Assembly: GCA_036583965.1 (NCBI GenBank)
Contig: JAZBQD010000001.1
Coordinates: 18,297,608-18,361,607 of the forward strand
DNA: 64,000 nt
Reading direction: 5' to 3'
Source of the DNA: Prunella strophiata
Lineage: Eukaryota; Chordata; Aves; Passeriformes; Prunellidae
Position 1 is the stretch's first letter, and every line of letters begins with the position of its first letter. Of this stretch, positions 35,816 to 47,960 are shown one piece after another. A model generated the notes under the pieces. That model made no database searches. It saw nothing but the letters and a program-made list of their open reading frames with translations, and had not been told where the DNA came from. Position numbers and translations under genes: made by a program.

Positions 35816-37040
35816 TCAAATCAATTTGTAAATAAAGATTTTGGGCTTAGGGCTTGTTGTCAATAAGGTCCTTAATTCTGTGCTAACCCCAACCATCACT
35901 GCCACCACCATGGAGAACCCCACAGCACAGATTAATAAATGAGTTTTCAGTAAGACACAAATCAGTTCACAGGAGTTTGGGTTATTCTGAACATGCAATA
36001 TTCTGGCCAGGTCAGCTTGGCAGGCTTTCAGAAATACTGTGCTCCCTGTGTCTGCAGAGCACTAAAATATTCAGAGCTCAGACTGGCTGTGGTCATGTAA
36101 AATTAAAAAAAAATTAAAAATTACCTTTCAAAGACAGCAAGATAATTAAAAATATACTTTGTTAAGCATTATGTTTTAAATTAAAGCACTGCAGGATTTC
36201 CCATTTACAATTCCACGAGGTCAGTTTTGCCACTGAGGAGTCACAGAGGTTCTTGTTTGTACAGACATAAAAAATGCCAGTCCAAGCCTCTGCTCATTCC
36301 ATCCTCAATGATAAGAGGCAGCACCATCAACAGTGCTCAGTTTTACAAATTCAGGGTGATAAAATAAGTTAAAGCAAATTAAAATCCTTCCTCAGAGAGG
36401 ACACTGAATTTCTATGGCTCTTCCTGTGTGGCTGCCACAGCTTTTCAGAGAAACAAACAGCTCATCAGCACATCGAGGTTAATAAGGTAAACCTTGACAT
36501 AATTAACATTATCATAATACAAACTGGGTTTCAAACCACTGATATTATTAAATGATATCATCACATTTTTCATTCCTGTGCCATTTTCATGCCACAAAAC
36601 TCATCAATATTGTTTTACTTTTTTAAAAAATGCTTTTGGAAATGCTGTTCCATTTGCCTCTCAATCCAAATGCTTCCAATGCTCAATTCAAAAGTTTTAA
36701 CTTCTTTGTATCTATGAAGAAATTGTATTTTTGATTTTTAGTGGGAATTCTCCATGATGGAGGGTCAGACTTCAAATTGCTTTGAGGACTACAAGATTCC
36801 TTTGTATCACAGGCTGTCAATTAAGAACAAGATAATTACTGCCTGATAAACATTTCTCTATCAAATAAAAACAATGTCATGTAAGGCACAGTGGAAATGG
36901 AAATACATAATAAAAATGTATTGCAGTGACTCTGGCTGATCTATTGCAGGCAATTATAGATCTCAAAGCCATTACAGAAAGTGATTTCTTGTCCAGTGGT
37001 TATTGAGTGATTGTAAAAAATGTTTTCCCAGGATGCTCAC

Positions 37041-37118
37041 CCCACGTCCATGGCACTTGGTGGCACATTTATGGACTCCAAAAACACTGGTGTTCTGGCA
37101 CCTGCGGTTCAGGCAAAT
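37041..37118 (-). CDS. ADAM12: ADAM12 exon: cysteine-rich/EGF junction
   Basis: A 78-nt, phase-0 exon of 26 codons (residues 258-283), ICLNRRCQNTSVFGVHKCAT then KCHGRG. Donor is GGG|GTGAGC. NTS is an N-glycosylation sequon. The acceptor is a tandem TAGCAG (NAGNAG type). I chose the downstream AG because the protein then matches the family (DGK-ICLN). Use of the upstream AG at 37122-37123 would insert one glutamine and start at 37121. Confidence 0.95.
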
Positions 37119-39652
37119 CTGCTAAAATAAAAAAAAAAGGAGTTTGAACAGGGACAGAGCTGCTGGGGCTCCCAGGGCATTGTATCCCTTCTGTCAGCAG
37201 TTAAATATTCCCCACCATGCAAATATATAAAATTATATGGACACAAAGGACACCAGGATTGGGTGTCTTCTTCTTATTTCCCTCAGCCCCTTTAAAGTCT
37301 TTGAAATCCAAATCTGAGCAAGTTGAATTCTGCTCTCCTGGCCAGCCCTGGCTCCACACACACTTCATGGTGTTGACATGCTGAGCTTGTGCAAGCAAAC
37401 CCTCACAGATCCACTCAGCTGGAACTAGTGGGGGGACCCTGGGGTTGGTTTGGGAGGTTTTTAATCCAATTTAAAAATCAGTAATTTGCATTTTTTTTTT
37501 TTTTTTTCAGGACCAGGAGTGCACTGAGCAGGATTCCTTCAGGTTCCTGCTCTGCCTTCGTATCTTTACAACAGCAGAAGATTCCTCTAGCAAACTTTGG
37601 ATCCTCATTGTATAAATTATCAGAGTTTTGTTTCTATCAGTAGTGAAATATTTTTCATTCCACTACAGAACGTGGACCCAGGGTAGGTGAATATTTAAGT
37701 GAGGCCATTGATTTTTATAGGGCTCATCATTGTTTTCCAGGAAAACCAAGATCTTTCGCAGTTTCTCCATGTTAAACAATTTTTTTTTTTGGTGTCAAAT
37801 ATAAACCAACCCTATTTAACATTTAATATTTATAGGAAGATGGAAGTAAACAAATAGCATATGCACAGGAATAAAATTCAATTTTTTTTTTTTTGTTTTC
37901 CAGTCATTGCAGATAAACTTTACTCTGCCAATAGAGCTGAAAATTGAGGTTAAGCAAGATTAATGCTGAGTAATAATAACATCAAACGACCACTCAACTG
38001 ATGAGCACGTCAGTAATGAGAAGTTACCCTACTCCAAACTGAAAAAAAGAAGAAATTAGGACTGGAATAACTGTTCCTATGCTATGTTGACAACAGAAAA
38101 GGTCAAAAAGCCCCACACTGCACATTTTGCTCATGTTTAACTGCAGTGCAGTTCAGTAGTACTAAAAGTCAGTCACAATAATTAGCATTAAGCTGGGAAT
38201 GGTGTTGAAGGAGGCGACAGGGATGCTTAATCAGGGCACTTATCCCCTGGGGAGAAGGAAAAATGGAAAGGAAATTAGAGTGAATTGGCATCAACATGCA
38301 GGCATGGAGAGAATATGGTCTGATTACAGCACTATTCACAATTCAAATAGTCACAGTGCAGCAGCTCCCAGAATTCTGATCACATTAAAATGGCTGCGTT
38401 TCAAATTGTGCATCTCCAGTTGAGAAAACCCAAGAATATTTAAATTCATATTCTTAATCCATAATACAAATGCACTAATGTCCTCAAAGTAAAACATACA
38501 ATTTCAGAAGTATTAGCCTGTGTATTCTATAGTGTGGATGTGTATGATTAGATAGATTAGAAAGATTAAATACTCATTAGTAAAACATAATGGGGTGCTT
38601 TCTCAGTGCTGAGTTGCCTTTGAAAAGACTTTTTAGAACAGATTGACTTAGAAATGTTGTAAGGGTTGTTTTCCTGTAGCAGAGCTGTGGTTTCAGTGGG
38701 GATGGATTTCAGACCTGTTCCCAGCACAGTGAGATAATTCAACGTAATTCAAAAGCATTCAGAAATTCAGAGGCTTACTTCAATTTACCACAAATTATCA
38801 AAGCACTTATTTTTCTTCCTTTTTGCAAGCAATCCACTGAGGGTATGGAAACCTCCTTCATTTCAATAGCTCTTGGACTGCTTTCCATTCCTCCTCCCCC
38901 TGTAAACTCATGGCTGCCTCCCATCTTTCTCAGTTGCTTTCCTCACAAAAGAAAAACTTAGAATGAACCAGCCATGTGAAATCTGGGCTGCATTCTCAGT
39001 GGATAATTCACAAAGTTTGCAAAACACAAATGCAAAAATTGGTTTTGGTGGCTGAGCATCAATGGGTTTATAGTTTTCTAACAGTGCATACAGAGATAGG
39101 TTTTCCTTCATGAAAAAAAAGAAGTGGAGAGTCATAATCAGAAGATAAAATACATTTTGAAAGCTAAAGTGAAGTTAATGACAATTTTGCAATGCCAGAG
39201 ATGCTGGGAAAGGGAATGCATTGAACTCAGGAATTCATTATTAAGCCTGTAATGTATTTTGCTGTACTTATTTTGCAGAAAACCTCAAGCCTCCATGGGC
39301 AGATGCTTGGGACTGTCTTCAAAAAATCAGTCATAAACTTAAGCAAATTGCATTGCCCAGAATCCCAGGATGGTTTGGGTTGGAAGGGACTTTAAAGCTC
39401 ATCTATTTCCAACCCCCTGCCGTGGCCAGGGACACCTTCCACCAGATCAGGTTGCTCAGATTTGCATCTGAAAATCCATAATCCCAAGCAGTGGCTAGAA
39501 GGGAGTAAAATTTGTCTCAGTTGAGCATGCAAAGCAATTATTTTGTGGGGGGGGAAAAAAAAATAATCCTCAAATTAAAAAGAAGAACAAAACACTTGGC
39601 AGAACGACGGTAGTGATGCTTCCCCGTGTCTGAGAGTATTCCAGAATCTTAC
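37119..39652 (-). other. ADAM12: ADAM12 intron (2.5 kb)
   Basis: Intron of 2534 bp. It contains a CR1 copy (39357-39470), poly-T tracts (around 37491-37507 and 37882-37892) and otherwise unremarkable AT-rich DNA. Its acceptor is the tandem TAGCAG described for the following exon. Confidence 0.85.
39357..39470 (-). mobile_element. CR1 LINE fragment
   Basis: Antisense CR1 3' end: GGATGGTTTGGGTTGGAAGG, then CCAACCCCCTGCCGTGGCC and CAGGTTGCTCAG. Confidence 0.88.
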
Positions 39653-39851
39653 TTTTCCATCTTCACACTTGGTTCCTGCCAGCACCAGCCCAGGGTCAGG
39701 CATGTCATCCCCCAAATACACGTGGGTGCCACGGCACAGGATCTTGCCACCCTCCTGGAGTGGGATGTTGGTTTCTATGGAAACTGCGTTGGTGCCGATG
39801 ACGGGGCGGTTCGCTCCTCCTTGGCACTGGATTTTTCCACACTTTGCATCC
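39653..39851 (-). CDS. ADAM12: ADAM12 exon: cysteine-rich domain, part 3
   Basis: The exon is 199 nt: one base finishing the split arginine, then 66 codons (residues 192-257). Acceptor is TTGCCATCAG and donor AAA|GTAAGA. It includes DAKCGKIQCQGGANRPVIGT, ILCRGTHVYLGDDMPDPGLV and LAGTKCEDGK, the most conserved block of the ADAM12 cysteine-rich domain. This closes the domain just before the EGF-like module. Confidence 0.98.
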
Positions 39852-39955
39852 CTGATGGCAACAAACACAACACAAGCAAGGGTTGGGTAAATAATCTGAA
39901 ATGTTCCAAGCCCTCTCCCAGCACCTGTTGCTGTGTTTGCAGGGAGAGGCCCTAC
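39852..39955 (-). other. ADAM12: ADAM12 mini-intron (104 bp)
   Basis: A 104-bp GT-AG intron between two cysteine-rich exons. It starts GTAGGGCC and ends GTTGCCATCAG. It is near the lower size limit for vertebrate introns and holds no repeat. Confidence 0.93.
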
Positions 39956-40064
39956 CTGGGTTCACATTTGGCAAAGGAGCTCTTGGAGTCTTTCCCGCAG
40001 TTGCCGTAAGGGTCTCCGGCAGAATTGACTCTCTCAAAGCAGATCCCAGGAGCGGGTTTTGCAC
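39956..40064 (-). CDS. ADAM12: ADAM12 exon: cysteine-rich domain, part 2
   Basis: The exon is 109 nt: two bases finishing a glycine, 35 codons, two bases of a split arginine. Acceptor is TTTTGTTTCAG and donor CCAG|GTAGGG. It reads AKPAPGICFERVNSAGDPYG and then NCGKDSKSSFAKCEP, the family signature of the ADAM cysteine-rich region involved in substrate and syndecan contacts. It is separated from the next exon by only 104 bp, the shortest intron in the window. Confidence 0.97.
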
Positions 40065-41555
40065 CTGAAACAAAACCTAATCAGAACTCTCATCTCATAC
40101 AAGGTGTTTTTAATAATTTCCTTTGAGCTCTGCTGGTGCTTTAGGGGAAAGGGAGGATGTGAGCTGAATGTTGATGAGGCAACAAAACAGCGGTGCTGGA
40201 TGCGCATGCTAATGGAAGAGTTGGGATGGGTGGGATGCCAGTGCTTGTCTCTGAGCAACAGGCAGTGCAGAACTCCTTCTCTCCCAGGATTTCTTGAGGT
40301 CATACCCCTCTTGCCCCTCCTCCTAGGACACCAAAACTTCTAGCAGATACCAGACAGACAAAGGCCAGCTGGAAAGTTAACTCTCTTCTTTTGCATGCTC
40401 TAGTGAGACCCCAAAGAAAATTCTTTTAAAGAAAGGCCTGTTTGACTGCAATTGAGAACAAGACAGCAGAGAAAATCCAGTTGTAAACTGGGTGTAAAGA
40501 TATGAGGATCTTACATGGCAAAGGGAAATGTGCTGCTGTTAACTCAGGCTGAAGGACTGGGGAGAGGACAGGAGCCCATCCCACCTGAACCCTCAGGACA
40601 TCCACTCCTGAGAGGAAAGACTGACATGGAAGAAGGGGCATTTCTGTCATGGTGGTAGAAGTGGGAATCTGGGAGTTCAGACAGCATCTGGTCTTATCTA
40701 CTGTGGTCTTTTCTGATAGAGACATATCCTAATGGCAAAGGAACTTCCCTGGTGGGAGTAGGGCTGGAAAAGCTTGTGCAGGCAGATTTTTCATCCCTGC
40801 ACTTCAGAAGTTCAAGAGTACTATTAGAACATCTCTTCTAATGCTTTATACACACAATCTCCTGCTCATTTCCCCACAGATTGTAACAAATCATAGAATA
40901 TCTTCTAGGGGAAGATGCATCTGTTCATCTGGAATGTTGAAGAGGTGAAGGATCTGCTTCCCTGGTTTGACTGCTGCAACAATTCATTAGTCTGTGTACT
41001 GGAATTTTAATCCCTTTGTTCTACAGTGAAGTGTGGCTTTCATTTCCAGCCAATAATTGCTGCTTCTTGCAAGATTAAGAGGCCCTTTGTTAGGGCTCTT
41101 TACTACTCTGTATTTTCTTTCCATGAAAATAATTAACAGCATCATCAAGTCACCCCCAACATTTCTGCTCCAGCAGGGAGACTGGCTTTGAGCAGCAGAG
41201 GAGCTGAGGAGAAACTCTGGCTAAAACTGTGATCAGAGACCTGCCACCTTCACGTCTGTGCTTTTGACAGATCAACCAAACCAAAGCAAAAAGAACTTGG
41301 CAGCAAGTGATGTGATAGCCCAAAGGCTGAGAATATCCCATTTCTACAGCGCTCCTGATCTTTACCAGACACAGAATATTTCCACTAATGCTACATTTTG
41401 TCAAATGTTTTGAGCCACTTCCAAGTGTGTATGCCTCTAACTGTGGGTAAAACATTGCATTTACTTTAGCCAGACTGAAGATTTCATTTGAAAGCCTTCA
41501 AAGAGGAAAATGTTCTTTTTTCTTATTTTCTTAAAAAAAAAAAATATATATATAA

Positions 41556-41569
41556 GGGGGGGGGGGGGG
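41556..41569. repeat. homopolymer of 14 G
   Basis: Fourteen G after a short TATA repeat; a potential G-quadruplex on the plus strand, template for the ADAM12 transcript. Confidence 0.95.
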
Positions 41570-42212
41570 TGTCAGATTCCTGCAGAAGAAAATACAAATA
41601 TGACAGTAAAACTTCCAGCCAGTGTGGATCTTTTCACTAAAAACTCAGAGATTAAAACTTCAATTAATTATCTGCATTTCATACTCAGAAGCTTGACTAA
41701 TACTATATACTGCTGAACAGCAATCTAATGCTATTAAGGACAAAATATTAAAACTTGGAGAGGCTTAAGATGGCACCCTCTTTTCCTTCTAACATTTTTA
41801 TAGTGCTGAAACTGGAAAATTCAGAAAGAAAGGCACAGAAGGAAGAGAATATGAGCTGATGGTTCCCTGGAGAGAAGGACAAGAGCTTGAAATTCTTTGG
41901 AAGATTACGATCAAGCTTGCTGAGTTCAGAATATTTTTTCAAATCTGGGACTTTTAAAAGGGACTCACACAGGATTCTTTCAATTCTTTTTCATTAAAGT
42001 TCAAGCAATAATAATAATTAAAAAAAAATCAACAAAAGCATCAAGACAAAGCAAAAGTTAAATTTCCATTTTCAGCCTGTGGATCCCTCCTCATCTTTCC
42101 AGGGTGGGCACACTCACTGTTCAGCTTGAGACAAACATTACCATGTGCATATTCTACAGCAGCTTTGGTAGGGCTGGGGAGGGAAGAAATGTGCTGGGAG
42201 CAAGAGGCCAAG

Positions 42213-42290
42213 GAAAACTGCTTTTCCAAAACTGCTTTGTCCAAAACTGCTTTTTCTAAACCTGCTTTTTCCAAACCTGCTTTTTCTCCC
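42213..42290. repeat. 15-bp tandem repeat, five copies
   Basis: Units approximate CCAAAACTGCTTTTT, with AAACCTGC variants in the last two. It is purine/pyrimidine skewed and lies in the 7.7-kb intron. Confidence 0.92.
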
Positions 42291-45200
42291 ACATGTGCAA
42301 GGACCAGCTTGTGCAGCCCTGGTTATGTGCAACTGCTCTGGGTCTTGTTTTTGGCCAGGAGCCTCAGCCCAGCTCAGCTGCTGCCTTGGAATTGCAGTGG
42401 CTGGATGCTCCCCTGGAGCTGTGGCAGCAGCAGCCCAGAGCCCAGACACACTGTCCCCTCAGTGGTGTCCCCTCCCAAGGCTGCCAAAAGCCAGATGAAT
42501 GCTCATGTCCTTGCTCTGACTGCAAGGGATGTCACAAAGGCTTATTCTAAACATGGTTTTAAAAGGGAATGCACTCACTGAACTCTGAGAGAGTTTAAGG
42601 TGTTTCTCTTCCTCTTTTACCTGGTGGAAGTTTTTTTGATGTGGCTGATTTTTTTCCTGAATTCAGAAGCCAGGCATTGCAGAGATGATGGAAAGCAGCC
42701 CCCAGGAAGGAAAAACACATCTGCAGGGCTGAGACACTGAGCTTTAACTCCAGCTAATAACACTTGACAAGAAAAAGGATCTCCTGGAGCACAAAAAAAC
42801 ACTTCCCTGCCAGGCTGGGAGCAGTCTGAGTGTGAAAACACCTGGTACCCAATGATCATCTGCAGCCTGGAAACCAAAATCCAGCTTCAATTTCTGTCTT
42901 TGGTATCCAACCAAGACACACTGTTGCTTGGGATTCAGATGGCTGTTCCCTCTCCCCACTGGCTTCTCACAATATTTGCACTTTTTTATGGATGAAAACA
43001 TATCAGAGTGTAAGATGCTGAACAGATGGAGCTACCAAGTTAAAAGGAGGTTTTCACAGGATGCTTAAGGAAGAGAATTGTAATGTTGTGTTTCTGGAGG
43101 AAACCCATTTATCATGACTGCACCACATAAACTGAAGCAGAAAGTCCTGTCTTCCTCTATTTTCTACCTCTGCAGGCAGAGGCAAAATGATTTGTGAAGG
43201 ATTTCTGGTGGTTATTAAGTGGTTTGAGTTGGATGAGCAGAGTTTATTTCACTTTGCTATTGGTAATTACAGTATCATGACCCTGTAATTAAGGTCCTGT
43301 CAGCCTTTCCATGCCAAGCCTCATTCAAGGGATTAAATCAGCCCTTGGAAGCTGCAGAAGGTCAAAGCTCACCACTGCAGCCTGGAGACTGTTGGTTTTT
43401 TCCTCCAAATGTGCATATTGATGAGCCCACCTCTTTCCCTATGCAGTTGCAAAAAAAAAAAAGAAAATAATAAAAAAGGAGAAGTTGCAGGGCACAGAAA
43501 TGCTGTGTCATTTCAGACCTGCTGCCATAGGAAAACACCACCACGGTCTCTTGAAAGGAATGAGGGAAACTTCTGACCATGGTGCTGATTCCATCCTCTA
43601 TCAGGCTGAGAGCAGAAAAGGAAGATATTTCAGTTCAGTTCCCAGCTGTCTGTGGGTGGGGAGAGGGGAAAAAAACAACCTCTGAGTAACAGGCTGGAGT
43701 TCTGTGGCTCAGGCTATGCCAGCCAGCACCACAAATAACTGTGTAAATAAATATAAGCATAAAAACCACAGTTCTCTGTCGTGTGATCTGGGTTTCAGCT
43801 CATTAAATTTGTTTTTTGCTACAAAGCAAAAGTTACACGAGCTGCCCTTGGCCTCTCTCCCCATCCTGGTGATCCCTGTCCTGTCTGGGCAAGAGCAAGA
43901 TGGAGTTGAGCATTTTTTTGCATTTAAGGAGGATGATGTCACCACCCCTGAGAATATTATTTAATGTCTTTCCCATCTCCAGAAGAAAAAGGCCTGCCCA
44001 TAAATCTATGATGGTCCAAAGAGTTTGATTCCACTGAATTCAGAAAATTGCAGTGCTTGGACAATTAGCACTTTTTCAAAAGCAAGTCAGCAGTGGTTTG
44101 GTCAGATATCTGAGGTGGGCAGCCCATTTATTTTGTGTCTGTAGGGTTCTACCTGGCAGAACCTCAAAGTTCTCACACAGTAACAAATATTGACATCTAA
44201 ATTAACAATGTCCCTGCCTAAACAAATGGCCATGTCCATGCAACCAATTTAAATGTGTTCTAATTATTAAATCAATGCCTGCCATTGGCTCCCCAAAATC
44301 ATTGGGTTTTTTTTCCCATTGGGGAAGTACAGGAAAACAAAGTGACAAACTTCCCTAAAGAATCATTTTCTTGTCAATGTAGAAAAGGCCATGAGTTTAA
44401 AGTTGAGAATCTTCTGTTCCTTGGTAATCAATGATTTCCCTGTCTTGAGCAGCTCTATCTGTGAATCTGTTTCTCCTGGAAAATGCCAGTGCAGTCACAG
44501 CCACCACACAAAGCATCACCACTGATGTCACTGCTATCAATAGGTCAGATCAGTGCAATCTGATATTTTTGAATATGGACCAAAAAAGGTCATCAGCAGT
44601 TCCTGCTCCCCAAGGATAAAAATGACATGAATTATGGAGAGAGAGAGAATGGAGAGCTCTGGGTGTTCTGGGAGCAAACTGGAAACAACCTGGGCTCTGA
44701 GAGGAATTCATGGCTATTTTCAGACATTGTCCCCAGGAGCTCCTCCCTTCTCCTTCCCACCAAGCTTTCCATGCAGATAAGAAAGAGCAAAAAAAAAAAA
44801 AATTTCCTCTATTTTATCTGAACCACTGTGTTGAGAGTAACAAAAACAACCCCAAGGAAATGCAAGTGCTTTTCTGGAAACAGGTTCCTACTGCTCAGCC
44901 TAATGTAAACAAGCTCTGACAGTGTTCATCATTTTCCTTTAAATAGATCTAAAAACATGAAGATTGACATTTATCATTGGGCTTCTGGACATCTGTAACC
45001 TGATGAATAAAGAAAGATGTACAAGGGAAGACATTAATAAGGAATTCAATATACCGAATATTATTTTAGGAAAAGTTATTGTATTTTGTTCTGCATGGAT
45101 TCCTCCTACTGGGAAGAAGAAAATAAGGAGAGAATGAAAATGAATTCTAATCTGGTTTTTTCTTTAGAGGGGAGAATTTTTTTTTTTTTTAAACCACAAA

Positions 45201-45526
45201 ACTTCACTCCAACAAAGGCAGATGTTAAAAGCACCTCTAATCAGACACAAAAACCAGGTAAAAGGTTCCAATGTATATTTTTGGTACAAAGTCCAGGGAC
45301 AACATCTTAGAATGTCAAATCTCTCTTTGTGCTGCAGGCAAGGCTGGAAAGACATGTAGTTTTTTTAATCTGTACCATGATATTTTTCTAACTGCATGAA
45401 CCATTCACCTCTCTTCTTATTCCAACCCAAATCTGCCAGCTCACACTTCAGCCAGATGTGGGATAGAGCAATGGATATTCACATCCCTAGTCCTTAAATC
45501 CAGAATATGGGCAGTAACTGAAGTGC

Positions 45527-45655
45527 TCAAGGCCAGCTGGACAGAGCTTGGAGCAACCTGGCCTAGAGCAAGGTGTCCCTGCTCATAGCAGGGGGTGGAA
45601 TGAGATGATCTCTGATGTCCCTTCCAGCCCAAACCACTCTGAGATTCTGGGTTTA
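45527..45655 (+). mobile_element. CR1 LINE fragment, 3' end
   Basis: Sense CR1 (GCTTGGAGCAACCTGGCCTA, GATGATCTCTGATGTCCC, CAGCCCAAACCACTCTGAG) ending at the degenerate octamer region. Confidence 0.85.
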
Positions 45656-46189
45656 TTTTTAATTTATACTTCCAAAAACTAGCAAGAATTAAGACTTTCA
45701 GTTCATGTTTGGTCATGTCCCATCTTCCCTATTTAAAATCCTTCTCCTTGAGCTTTTCCAAGACAAAACCACAGGGTATTCCAGCCAAAGTCTGTTTGAG
45801 CTCTGTTCTTAACACAACATCTGTCTCATAAACAGACTCCCACAGCTTGGAGCCTGAAGCCTGGCAGTGCCCATATTGAACAGCCCCAAGAAGGAAGGCA
45901 GGAAAGAATTAGGGGATCCCAGGGCTGAGGTGGAATTGCTGTGTTAGGAAGCAGACCTGGCCAGGAGCTGCAGCAGTGCAGCTCCCTGACCTTCAGAGGA
46001 ATTTTTCTCAGCCACTGAAACCACGAACAACCTACCAAGTAACTTTCCACAGCATGGGAAACTGGTTCAGGAAGAGATTTTTGCTTTCTACAAGAGAAAA
46101 TGTGTCAGTATCCAGGGATTAGAAGTCCCAGTCTGACTAAGGCTGGAGGCTATAATTGTCCATGGCTCCATGAGCTCATATCAGCTCTA

Positions 46190-46320
46190 CAACGCGCGTG
46201 GGATTCGGGGAGTGGAGCACAGGCACGGTTTGTTCCACGTGAGGAGCTCAGTTCTGAGCTGGAACTCCTCCTGAACGTGTTCCTGTACCCACGTGGCCAA
46301 GCTGACCTGCTGTCTGCACC
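46190..46320. promoter_or_regulatory. CpG-rich intronic patch with two CACGTG boxes
   Basis: CpG is rare in the surrounding intron, but this 130-bp patch has about nine CpGs (ACGCGCG, TTCGG, CACGG, two CACGTG, AACGTG). The perfect E-boxes lie at 46236-46241 and 46290-46295, 54 bp apart. A regulatory role is inference only. Confidence 0.3.
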
Positions 46321-47295
46321 ACTGGGGCTGCTTCTTGAGATGCTTTAATGCTCTTTTAAAGAGAGATTGCAAAAAGTCCATGTTCTCTGGGAAGGAAGCA
46401 GATAAATTCTTCAGTAGTGTTCCAGGGAGGGTTTTGACCAAGGGAAACATCTGTGTGCCATTATATTGATACAGAAGTTTTGGAGCAGAGTTAGAGATAC
46501 AGAATTGAAAGAGGCTGGAAATGTTAGTTTAAAAGAAATAATTACACCTATCTCTAAGTAATGCTTCTCCTTAGGAGAGGTAAATGTTTTTCAAATTTGA
46601 GATAGAAGGTTGGAGATGCTGAAGGAGACATGGTTTGGATTCATACCAAAATGCTGAGTTAATACTTGCATTTCAGTGGAAGGGTCACAGGGCTTTATAG
46701 AAAGGTGAACAGCTTTCCTGGGATAGATGCTGAGAACAACTCAAGAACTCATGTTACCAGATTTCTGCAAAAAGGGAGCAAATTCCCACGGGAGAATAAA
46801 CCCCTTTCTGCTTCAGTGCACACCCTGCTAAAAGCTCTGTCAGGAGGCAGTTTCCAGGTGACACCAGTTAATAAAATACACACAGTGATCCAGGAGTCTC
46901 CTGTTAGTGTCAAAAGCTGAGCCCTGGCTGGGGATGGAGCAGACACATCTGTTTTGCAGATGAGCTGTTTAGAGCACAGGAGGAAGCTCACACAGCAGCC
47001 TGAAAAGGGCTGTGATTTCAACCTGCCAGGAGCATTCAGCACTTTGTGGGGTGACATCAGGCCATCTCAAAGTCAGGAGGAAATGATTTGTCTAAGTTCA
47101 CCTATCCATTTGCAGCGTGTTGCAGCATGAGCCTCGTTACCTCCTGCTACAAGAAATGAACACGACAGCAAATCAAGGCTGGAATGAATCACCCAGAGAT
47201 TCCCTCATTATTCAAATAGCTACAGATTGGTGCTGCATCCTCCAGACCTTTATTTCCCTCCCCAAGCCTCTGTCAGACCTGTGTCCCTGTGCTGG

Positions 47296-47753
47296 TGATG
47301 ACTTGTCAAGGCTGCCCTAGAGCAGAGGCTGGACAGAGCTAAAGAATAAGGTAGGGATTTATTAAAAGGCCTCAATGGATCCACCTTGGGCACCACAAGA
47401 GCCCAGCCAGGGCTGCACCCAAGATGAACCCAAAAATGATGATAAAATGCACAATTGGTCACGGGGTCTCTCCCTTGGATCAGTTCTGCTCCATTTGCAC
47501 CTTGGAGTTCATTGTCCAATTACAACTTTAGGTTATCAAGTCCCATCCTGCTTGTTTTTCTCTCCTCAGCCCATGCTGTTTGTGCTCTTGGGCTGAGATT
47601 TGGATCATTTGTCCTTGGTGCCCAGCTGGAGCAGGAATTGTTTTGTCTCCCTGCTCTGTGCACAGAGCTCACCATCCCCTGATGTGAAGCTCAGCCCCAC
47701 ACACTAAAGCAGCACAGAACCTGAAAATAGAAAAGCCAAAGCCTGAGGCATCT
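47296..47753 (-). mobile_element. solo LTR, family A, adjoining a splice donor
   Basis: A 458-bp copy starting TGATGA on the plus strand, with target duplication CTGG (47292-47295 and 47754-47757). It is clearly related to the copies at 25.5, 26.2 and 55.3 kb. On the minus strand it carries AATAAA (47358-47363). In gene sense its first base is intron position 12 after the exon at 47765-47960. Confidence 0.87.
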
Positions 47754-47764
47754 CTGGCACTCAC

Positions 47765-47960
47765 CTGGGCCCCAGAGGGTGATGCACTGCTGCTCGTGGG
47801 TCTGGCAGATGCCATTGTAGCAGTAGCCATCCACCCCGTGGCACGCGTGCCCGTCGTGCAGGTAAACGTTGGCCGGGCACTGCGCGCTGGCCCCCGTGCA
47901 GAACTCGGGCAGGTCACAGGAATTGCTCGACTCTCTGCAAGAAATCCCTGCTGGCTTGAG
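47765..47960 (-). CDS. ADAM12: ADAM12 exon: disintegrin loop and start of cysteine-rich domain
   Basis: The exon is 196 nt (65 codons plus one base of a split glycine), acceptor TTTTGCAG and donor CCAG|GTGAGTG. It encodes the disintegrin loop CRESSNSCDLPEFC, where SCD replaces the RGD of snake disintegrins as is usual for ADAMs. The cysteine-rich start follows (ANVYLHDGHAC, DGYCYNGICQTHEQQC). Human ADAM12 differs at only a few positions. The donor is unusual for what follows it: a solo LTR begins 11 bases into the intron. If the donor is not used, the frame continues 23 codons beyond the last glycine and stops inside the LTR at 47691. Confidence 0.97.

Larger units (their letters stand above)
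34058..37040 (-). other. ADAM12: ADAM12 intron (3.0 kb)
   Basis: Intron of 2983 bp. About a third is mobile DNA: an LTR at 34487-34978 and a CR1 copy at about 35358-35815. The remainder (35820-37030) is AT-rich unique sequence. Confidence 0.85.
40065..47764 (-). other. ADAM12: ADAM12 intron (7.7 kb)
   Basis: Largest complete intron in the window. It holds a poly-G tract (41556-41569), a 15-bp repeat (42213-42290), a CpG-rich patch with two CACGTG boxes (46190-46320), a CR1 copy (45527-45655) and an LTR at its 5' end (47296-47753). A 50-codon minus-strand frame at 44397-44546 has a membrane-helix-like segment. Confidence 0.85.

Noticed and set aside
35406..35866. Frames of 116-121 codons on both strands
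   Set aside because: They coincide with the CR1 fragment and are relics of its sequence, not genes.
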